Shown here: positions 37,201 through 41,793 of the stretch, in pieces | Layout of the letters: the number at the start of each line of letters is the position of its first letter | Position numbering within the stretch: position 1 is the stretch's first letter | DNA from: Bacteroidales bacterium | GTDB lineage: Bacteria > Bacteroidota > Bacteroidia > Bacteroidales > WCHB1-69 | DNA: 41,793 nt | NCBI GenBank assembly: GCA_017617445.1 | Contig: JAFZWE010000019.1 | Coordinates: 1-41,793 of the forward strand | Direction of reading: 5' to 3' | The notes under the pieces: generated by a model | What the model was told of the DNA's origin: nothing | What the model saw: the letters and a program-made list of their open reading frames with translations, nothing else | Database searches by the model: none | Translations under genes and position numbers: made by a program

Positions 37201-40200
37201 GTGGCTACACGCACGAGACGGCCCTTGCTACTGACCTTGCGCATAAGTCTGACTGGAGCCCAAGTGATCCCATCGATCTCAGTGCATATGCTGGACAGGA
37301 GGTGGTCATCGTCTTCGAGGGAGCTTCCGTCGAAGACGATGATGTCTGCATCTATCTGGACGATGTCACGGTGAGGGAAATTCCTTCCTGCCGTGTTCCT
37401 ACTGCTTTGAGTGCTGCTCCCTCCGAGCACTCGGCTGAACTGAGCTGGACAGCTAACAGCGGCGAGACCGAGTGGACTCTTTATTGGAAGGAAAGCAATG
37501 AGAGCGACTATACCGAGGTGGCCGGTGTGACCGACAACCCATATACGCTGACAGGTCTGAATGACGGCACTGTTTACACGTATTATGTCGTCGCCAATTG
37601 CTCCGATTGGGAGGTAAGCGAGCCGTCAGGCACGTACGAATTCACCACTCGATGCGACGCAGTTACCACATTCCCATGGAGTGAGGATTTTGAAGGGTTT
37701 GTCGAAGGTGTTGATTTCGATGCTTATAATCGTTCACTCACCAATCCCTGCTGGAAGAACGAACCTATTGCCGGTATCTACATGCCGATGTTCTTCACTT
37801 CGCTGTTCACTATTGAATCCACAAATGTAGCCGGCAACAGCACTCAAAAGCTGTCGTATTATGCTGAAGATGGCATGATAACCAAGTTGGTGCTCCCTGA
37901 AATGGATATCCCGACGGATAACTATTATTTCTTCCTTGATGTGTACCGCCATGAAAATTGGCACAGTTGCGCTACCTATCAGAATGATGGTATAAGGGTT
38001 TATGCAAGTGTTGATGGGGAGATTGAAGGTGCCACCGAACTGGCCTTCATCCCACGTCATTATGAAGAGGGTAATGCTGTGATTCCTGCTGAAGAAACAG
38101 CGGGCTGGTACACTTACAGACTGCCTATCAGTAATACAGGTACTACTTATATTATCCTGCGTGGTGAAGACCAGTGTGGGAATGGTAACTTTATTGATAA
38201 CTTGGTTGTTCAGGAATGCAATATTACGAGTACGGAAGAAAGAGTTATCTGTGAGGCAGAGCTGCCCTACACATGGGATGATGAGGTGTTCGATGAAGCA
38301 GGTACACGGAATCTTGTGTTGACGGCCGCCAACGGCTGCGACTCTGTAGTGACCATGATCCTCACAGTGAATTATCCCACTACCGGCATCGACGAGGTGA
38401 CGGCTTGTGAAAGCTACGAATGGATTGACGGTGTGACCTACACTGAGAGCACCAACACGCCGACCTACACGCTGACCAATGCGGCAGGCTGCGACAGTGT
38501 GGTGACGCTGCACCTGACCATCAACCACGCAAACACCGGTATCGACGAAGTGACCGCGTATGGCAGCTACACTTGGATTGACGGCAACACCTACACTGAA
38601 AGCACCGACGCTCCGACCTATACGCTGACCAATGCGGCAGGCTGCGACAGTGTGGTGACTTTGTACCTGACTTTGTACGACTGCCCGGTTCCGGTTCTTG
38701 AACAGTCTGGTATTACCAACATAACCGCTAATTCCGCCGATGTGGAATGGACTGGCAATGTGGGTAGCGACAGCTATGTGGTGAACTACAGAACTGCAGA
38801 GTCCATAGATGTTCAGCTTTCAGAAAACTTTGAAATATCTTCTGCTTTTGAAAACAATTGGACGGTGGTGAACTACAGTTTGGGAAATGAAAGCAAAATA
38901 GGCCGTACAGATATCGATGTTCACGGAGGTGAATACGGTTTCAGATTCTCTTCCTATAACAGTTATACTACTTACGAGGAACATCTCATCAACAATAATG
39001 AATTGACAGGCATCACCGATGGTGTTATTGAATTCTATTATAAGAAAGACCATTCTCTTACAGAAACATTCAAGGTGGGTTATTCAAATACTGACAATGA
39101 TCCTGCTAGTTTCGCTTTTGGAGAAGACCATGTGGCTGCAATGGAATGGCAGCTGTTCCATGAGGCAATTCCGGCGGGCACCAAGTATGTGTCCATCCAA
39201 TACACAACTACAGGATGCAACTTTTACCTCTACATTGATGACATCGCTATCGGCAACAGAGTCCCTGCTGGCGAATGGCTGACGATGGATGCCCCCTCAA
39301 ACTCCACCACCCTTGCCGGTCTTGAGCCCGAAACTGAATATGAGGTGAGAGTGCAGGGATTGTGCGGCATTGGTTCAGAAAGTGAATGGAGTGATACCAT
39401 ACGTTTCACCACCCTCGAGACTTGCCCGTCACCCACAGAACTTACTACTGGTACTATTACCAATCATAGTATAGAACTGAATTGGACGGAGAACGGATCC
39501 GCCACTGCTTGGCAGATTATGCTCAACGATGACGAAGAAAACCTTGTGGATGCGGATGCCAATCCTTTCATCTTAGACGGACTTGCATTGAATACCACCT
39601 ACATTGCCAGAGTGCGTGCATATTGTAGTGGCAGTGACCAGAGTGAATGGAGCAACCAAGTGAACTTTACCACGCTTTGCGATGGTATTTCGGATTTCCC
39701 GTGGACGGAAAACTTCAACGAACTTACCGAGGAAAACTCCATCCCAGACTGCTGGAACAACAATGAGGGAACGACTGTTTCGAATGCCTACATGTGGTCG
39801 TATGTTATCGCCACTTCAGGCAATGGTGCCACCAATGGCACCAGCCACGATGGTTCGAAATGCGTGCGTTTCGATTCCTATGTAAATCCCAATAACTGCA
39901 CCAGCTTCCTGAAGACTGTTCCGCTTACACTTCCGGATACGCCTATGGAGCTGACTTTCTGGTACAAGAATCCTACTGGTGGCGACTTCTCTGTCTATAT
40001 TTCCACCGATGGCGGTTTCACTCATGAAACGGCACTTGTTACGGGTCTTACGGATATGCCTGAGTGGACATGGCATGACCCCATTGACCTCAGTACATAC
40101 TCCGGACAGAACGTGGTGATCGTTTTCAAAGGAACCTCCAACTATGGCACCGGTGATGCCTTCATCTATCTGGACGATGTTACGGTAAAGGAAATTCCTT

Positions 40201-41793
40201 CATGCGCAGTACCTACCGCTCTGGGTGCTACGCCCGACATTTATTCGGCCGATTTGAGCTGGACGGCTAACAGCGGTGAATCCGAGTGGACTATTTATTG
40301 GAAGGAAAGCAGCGAAGATAACTATACTGAGGTGACCGGCGTGACCGAAAACCCCTATACGCTGACAGGTCTGAATCAAAACACCACCTACGATTTCTAT
40401 GTAGTGGCTAACTGCTCTGATATTGATGCAAGTGAACCGTCATATTCTTACAGATTTACGACACAGTGCGGTGTGATCAGCACTTTCCCGTGGCGTGAAA
40501 ACTTTGAAAGGTTTGCCGCCGACAATAACGGTATTAATCTCAGTGACCCATGCTGGGTGAACGAGCATATTGGAGAGGGAACTGGCTATTTGTTCCGTGT
40601 GTGCACAAGTTACAATGGTACCAACAGCACTCACCAGTTGAAATTGCCTGATATGGCCGCTGGCACGTTGACCAAACTGATGCTTCCTGAAATGGACATC
40701 CCAACGGATGACTACTACTTCTTCTTAGATGTGTACCGCTCCAGTGACACCTACCAAGACTATCCTTATCAGGAAGAGGGTATTCGAGTATTTGCCAGCA
40801 CGGATGGCGAGATTGAAGGCGCTACCGAATTGGGCTTCATCCCGCGTCACTATCAGGTGAGCAGCGCAAATATTCCTGCTGAAGCGGAGAGAGGTTGGTA
40901 CACCTATAAGCTGCCTATCAACAACAGCGGAACAACCTTCATTATTCTGCGCGGCGAGAGTCAGTATTGTGCACCAACCTATATGGATAATTTTGTGGTA
41001 CAGGAATGCAACATTGCTACTACCGACACAAGAACTGTCTGCGCTTCTGAATTGCCGCTCACTTGGAATGGTGTGCTATTCAACGAAGCCGGCACACAAG
41101 ATGCCATCCTGACGGCTGCCAATGGCTGTGACTCTGTGGTGACCATGACCCTCACCGTCAACACTCCGGTTCATACGGCCATGACAGAAACCGCTTGCGA
41201 CACCTACACATGGACCCATGTGGATGCCACCACACAGGACTATACTGAGAGCGGTGACTACACTTATGAGCACGCTGACGCTAATGGCTGTACGCAGGTG
41301 GATACGCTGCACCTGACCATCAACTACAGCACTACAGGTGTTGACGAGCAGGCGGCTTGCGACAGCTACGAGTGGATCGACGGTGTGACCTACACGGAGA
41401 GCAACAGCACCGCCACCTTCACGCTGACCAACGCGGCAGGTTGCGACAGTATCGTGACGCTCAACTTGACCATCAACCACGCCACCAACGTGGCCACCAC
41501 TGCTTCTGCTGTCGAAACCTACACGTGGAATCATGTGGATGCCACCACTGCAACCTACACCGAAAGCGGTGTCTTCACCTACGAGCATGCTGACGCCAAT
41601 GGCTGTACGCAGGTGGATACCTTGTACCTGACCATCTATCAGGCCTCTGAGAACGAGTTCGCCGCCACGGCTTGCGAGTCCTACACATGGAACGAGCAGA
41701 CCTACACCGTTTCCGGCGACTATGTACAGAACTTCACCGACATCCATGGTGCGGACAGCACGGTGACCTTGCACCTGACCATCAACAACCCGG
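28224..41793 (+). CDS. Giant adhesin-like multidomain surface protein, 5' part (continues past right edge)
   Basis: One frame stays open from ATG 28224 to the last base, at least 4523 codons. A signal peptide (cleaved near 23, A-N-A-Q) and a ~170-residue N-terminal domain are followed by fibronectin type III (FN3) domains. A Y-G-D-G-W-N-G domain lies at about 29062-29390. Many cleaved-adhesin / choice-of-anchor J domains occur (F-P-W-[ST]-E-[DN]-F start, C-W-x-N, ending [VIL]-D-[DN]-[IV]), one with the gingipain-adhesin-like I-D-A-D-G-D-G-Y. In five places the adhesin-like domain sits inside an FN3 fold. A 959-residue super-repeat runs 35805-38681 and again from 38682. Cys repeats of the type C-x-S-Y-T-W ... 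G-C-D-S-V-V-T-L-H-L-T-I occur at 35328-35804, 38216-38681 and 41005 to the end. Likely exported (T9SS sorting domain expected off-edge) and surface-attached; ligand unknown. No frameshift was found by hand translation. Confidence 0.93.
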   Translation, partial: MKHFYSFLVLTLALCLSWSSANAQTLTVHDGESTNSYVPVNGLWADAYLKCEYIMPATELADMNGKVISDMTWYLSSPAAEAWTGTFQIFMKEVGFTEISAYQGTEGATVVYEGTLDATSSTLLVEFTTPYFYSGGNLLIGVYQTVKGNYKSCSFTGEDVTGACVQGYSSTSLDAVTATQRDFIPKTTFSYGEPPACLQPTNLVVNYTGGTTATVSWSSAATAFNLEVNGGVTSITENPYTLTGLDLATTYEVKVQADCGGGEFSNWTSGVTFTTDLCMPEDQCEITIVLTDSYGDGWNGNKMNVVDALTDVVLGTYTLPTSTSEETFTLSVCNGRDIDFVYDASGSFPTENGWTITDNNGEVITEHEGCGSGCALGSGVVATFTQDCTPPTCPKPTHFAVNSLGSREVELSWFNLNHGSGTWWIQYSELSDFSSSYLYGVITTSYPNDSIVGILDGLDPETTYYARVQLDCGGGDESQWSNTVVFTTLEVCPTPAGLAATDITGHTASLGWTGSASSYNVRYRPCSGVGQDFDSGLGEWTTIDADGDGYTWILASETPGVYHLTSADLTGLGYDNSVDFIVSASYSNYTAVELTPDNYLVSPQVMLGGSISFYAQAQDKSYPAEHFGVAVSTTGNTNAADFTTIQEWTMVEDYSATENTWGYYSVDLSDYAGQTGYVAIRHFDCTNEFTINIDDINITVPTSDPWVEATVSTNSLDIASGLEPETDYEFEVQSDCGSDGISTWSHSTFTTDVACMTPIELTAGIPGPRYVDLYWMEKGTASDWDIYVSGMPEVSVSAGETEVTIVNDTVFYTLTGLVAGLDFSVKVRSNCGGEGVSEWSNEVNFTTANACPVPVITTEDITHIMATSANVAWHGFAENDSYEVSYAPATVNSLISEEFSTSIPSGWESKSGLLEDVMNGTELGSTSQWSFGTANGVFDDHAINNIYGSSKKAWLITPAIDVENGSILTFDIALTAYDGTLGAPATTGTDDRFVVLVTTDDEATWTILREWNNSGSEYVYNNIPCSAVGENVSIDLNSYAGQSVHIAFYGESTEYNADNDLHIDNVIVSTIVPVGAWQTVSVASASTTLMDLEPGTPYVVKVKGFCDGGAESNESAVVNFTTLSCNVTSFPWTVDFEDMAENTVPECWDNSASTSPTLGTDPEYIWGVYDDGDNQMMYMYNYEVYPGTALINTPVINLPSMGVYALSFNYAHRASCDPFVVKISTDNGLTFTELQSYSAHDGYSEDVPGEFKEAFISLADYAGESVILQFCAAPTYGYGTIFVDNITIDEAPSCFKPTELEAGSTTANTATLRWTENGTATAWQICLDGDEENLIEANSNPFTIEGLTASTEYTVKVRAYCAVDDQSAWSDVVNVITSCEAIPVRVGQPYVQDFEEPNFPPACVRVIAAAGGNWMDGYQNHTESGSTGAYSYFFGDTYLVLPELEIEDDGNDDTKVKLSFWSYNSYYNYYYLGRNAVVLLDNDNNETVELWSPASVSNEWVESILDLTAYKGQTIKIAFKYEGFNAHGWYLDDIKVGFTCPAPADLAVSHVTDNSADLTWTGTHESYTVRYREATVPTSTQLFSESFEGYADEAALEAVWTVADLGSYSDNTDELGLFASGDASQTGSHGFRFSSYYGDPSGNFDQYLISPEIATPGRLEFAYKSSENEEDVFRVGYSTTTNDIAEFTWGEEIAPDYDWRTFSENMPEDAKYFAINYTAVYAYRLYVDDITIYELQPAGEWQTVNDAGNPTALSSLNSATRYEVMVQGDCGVDGVSPWSHSLFFATQCNPITDLPWSEDFEVFAVKAIPACWDNSSSTSASLGDYPQYIWGVYEYSGNKMLRMNNFYAMSGTALINSPMVNLPAEVPYILAFDYANKATCGDFIVKVSTDYGETFTELGTYSQDGTDYVNPGEFTPAEISLADYAGQTVILQFFANANYGDGAIFLDNVQIKCGDVVVDWEHPFTEGFEGAFPPACWDTINVGSESWTDDNGYHYSGSSSAFSDYYGDVYLVMPELTIEDDHDAATLAKLTFWSYNDYTQDGGRNSVVLLDGGETELWGIAPDEEEWVGDTIDLTAYKGQTIRLAFKYEGHDGHGWYVDDVNVSFYCPAPTNLAASHITKNTADLSWTAAGTEHAWQIMLNDDDEHLIEADANPFTVTGLSANTTYTARVRAFFSTSFQSDWSEEVEFTTKCDAITSFPWSEDFEAFTVDIDLADNCWMNEHISGDDYNLFRVFTDNNGNSTHQLLLPDMEAGTMTKLVLPEMDIPTDDYYFFIDVYRNNVIWSGNDLYEGEGIRVYASTDGEIAGATELAFIPRHWSVEGSNIPAEEEAGWYTYKMPIGNAGTTYIILRGESQYNDGTAMDNFMVQECNIPATTDARTVCETELPYTWNDVVFNTAGTQDAVLTAANGCDSVVTMTLTVNPITYGIDEVTACDSYTWIDGNTYTESTNTPTHTLTNVAGCDSVVTLHLTINHKTYGVDEVTAYGNSYTWIDGNIYDESTDEPVYTIVGGNANGCDSVVTLHLTLSECPLPVLETANVTNITPHTVDVEWTGNMENDSYVVNYRKKAHFDGITEDFSAGWPDGWRVYQGLLEGNTAELFVSPRNSFELSTDSYNSFDRHAKTVIYDDFQHWLVTPAITIADDASLSFDLALMDGVNHTDLRGTDDKFMVLLSNDNMNTWTTLREWNNSGSPYVFNDIANTATGENVSMDIDSYVGQTVYVAFYVESTINNAYNTLHIDNVYIGATVPDGEWQEVTAVSSPVTLSGLESEAEYEVRVQGVCAGGAESEWSDTVSFTTPLSCQKPTDLAVGMTTRQTAALSWTENGSATSWQIMLDNDGANLVTADANPFTIEGLTPNTTYRAKVRAYCGVSDQSQWSNEVVFHTPCDAVTSFPWTENFNDLALRYSIPDCWNNDESTNLPSTVFKWCYNDIPGIGNTGGTSHDGSNCIRFLGARDLNSNFLKTIPLSLPETPMELIFWYKKSVGDLSVYISTDGGYTHETALATDLAHKSDWSPSDPIDLSAYAGQEVVIVFEGASVEDDDVCIYLDDVTVREIPSCRVPTALSAAPSEHSAELSWTANSGETEWTLYWKESNESDYTEVAGVTDNPYTLTGLNDGTVYTYYVVANCSDWEVSEPSGTYEFTTRCDAVTTFPWSEDFEGFVEGVDFDAYNRSLTNPCWKNEPIAGIYMPMFFTSLFTIESTNVAGNSTQKLSYYAEDGMITKLVLPEMDIPTDNYYFFLDVYRHENWHSCATYQNDGIRVYASVDGEIEGATELAFIPRHYEEGNAVIPAEETAGWYTYRLPISNTGTTYIILRGEDQCGNGNFIDNLVVQECNITSTEERVICEAELPYTWDDEVFDEAGTRNLVLTAANGCDSVVTMILTVNYPTTGIDEVTACESYEWIDGVTYTESTNTPTYTLTNAAGCDSVVTLHLTINHANTGIDEVTAYGSYTWIDGNTYTESTDAPTYTLTNAAGCDSVVTLYLTLYDCPVPVLEQSGITNITANSADVEWTGNVGSDSYVVNYRTAESIDVQLSENFEISSAFENNWTVVNYSLGNESKIGRTDIDVHGGEYGFRFSSYNSYTTYEEHLINNNELTGITDGVIEFYYKKDHSLTETFKVGYSNTDNDPASFAFGEDHVAAMEWQLFHEAIPAGTKYVSIQYTTTGCNFYLYIDDIAIGNRVPAGEWLTMDAPSNSTTLAGLEPETEYEVRVQGLCGIGSESEWSDTIRFTTLETCPSPTELTTGTITNHSIELNWTENGSATAWQIMLNDDEENLVDADANPFILDGLALNTTYIARVRAYCSGSDQSEWSNQVNFTTLCDGISDFPWTENFNELTEENSIPDCWNNNEGTTVSNAYMWSYVIATSGNGATNGTSHDGSKCVRFDSYVNPNNCTSFLKTVPLTLPDTPMELTFWYKNPTGGDFSVYISTDGGFTHETALVTGLTDMPEWTWHDPIDLSTYSGQNVVIVFKGTSNYGTGDAFIYLDDVTVKEIPSCAVPTALGATPDIYSADLSWTANSGESEWTIYWKESSEDNYTEVTGVTENPYTLTGLNQNTTYDFYVVANCSDIDASEPSYSYRFTTQCGVISTFPWRENFERFAADNNGINLSDPCWVNEHIGEGTGYLFRVCTSYNGTNSTHQLKLPDMAAGTLTKLMLPEMDIPTDDYYFFLDVYRSSDTYQDYPYQEEGIRVFASTDGEIEGATELGFIPRHYQVSSANIPAEAERGWYTYKLPINNSGTTFIILRGESQYCAPTYMDNFVVQECNIATTDTRTVCASELPLTWNGVLFNEAGTQDAILTAANGCDSVVTMTLTVNTPVHTAMTETACDTYTWTHVDATTQDYTESGDYTYEHADANGCTQVDTLHLTINYSTTGVDEQAACDSYEWIDGVTYTESNSTATFTLTNAAGCDSIVTLNLTINHATNVATTASAVETYTWNHVDATTATYTESGVFTYEHADANGCTQVDTLYLTIYQASENEFAATACESYTWNEQTYTVSGDYVQNFTDIHGADSTVTLHLTINNP
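35805..41160 (+). repeat. Two copies of a ~2.9-kb coding super-repeat
   Basis: Copy 1 spans 35805-38681 (2877 bp, 959 codons). Copy 2 begins at 38682 with the same opening (C-P-x-P-V-L-E) and follows the same module order through at least 41160. The order is nested FN3/adhesin, FN3, adhesin-like, FN3, adhesin-like, Cys repeats. A third, partial copy of the final block lies at 34797-35804. Protein similarity between copies is high but the DNA has diverged, so the duplication is not very recent. Confidence 0.85.

Noticed and set aside
1-41793. Insertion sequences, prophage or integrative element
   Set aside because: No transposase, integrase or phage gene was seen, and no att-like duplication of the tRNA-Ser 3' end was found in the window.

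Overview
The window looks like a piece of an uncultured anaerobic Bacteroidota genome, most likely Bacteroidales. The evidence is protein content and promoter style. It has a gliding-motility/T9SS type-B C-terminal sorting domain, an RprXY-like two-component system, M16 and nitrilase genes of Bacteroidales type, a Cys-rich TonB-type protein, an acetate kinase and a 2[4Fe-4S] ferredoxin. Several genes are preceded by the Bacteroidota -7 box TAnnTTTG, and Shine-Dalgarno sequences are mostly absent. Base composition is about half G+C in genes, with very AT-rich leaders. Species cannot be named from this.

Layout. (1) 1-4079 (-): the 5' part of a giant secreted protein that runs off the left edge and ends in Cys-containing ~50-residue repeats. 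(2) 4189-5262 (-): a solitary RND/MFP adaptor. (3) 5494-5664 (+): a ferredoxin, separated by a bidirectional terminator from the leftward block. (4) 5733-13686 (-): a tightly packed leftward block of flippase-like membrane protein, RfaE2, M23/LysM peptidase, T9SS type-B surface protein, HsdR_N-like nuclease domain, phosphohexomutase and lipoprotein. (5) 13833-18360 (+): histidine kinase, response regulator, DppB-type permease and acetate kinase. (6) 18473-21563 (+): a three-gene unit of secreted esterase, SGNH protein and MBOAT acyltransferase, probably for O-acyl modification of an envelope glycan. (7) 21594-24518 (-) M16 protease, divergent from 24590-25357 (+) TonB-like protein. (8) 25438-27351 (-): secreted EEP-family phosphatase/nuclease and nitrilase. 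(9) 27551-27637 (+): tRNA-Ser(GCU), its terminator, and a cluster of structured intergenic repeats. (10) 28224-41793 (+): an enormous open reading frame, at least 4523 codons without a stop, encoding a multidomain adhesin-like protein that runs off the right edge.

The two terminal giants point outward and share the same Cys repeat family. They appear in no simple stop-to-stop ORF listing because neither stop codon lies in the window. The strongest novelty signal is in the right-hand giant. In five places a fibronectin type III fold is interrupted at the same point, after a strand ending in a Y-x-V-x-Y motif, by a whole adhesin-like (choice-of-anchor J / cleaved adhesin) domain, after which the fibronectin fold resumes. 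The protein also contains a ~2.9 kb (959-residue) super-repeat. Most of the remaining genes act in the envelope (sorting, peptidoglycan, O-acylation, heptose activation, proteases), with a few metabolic genes. All functional calls come from reading motifs; no database search was possible.
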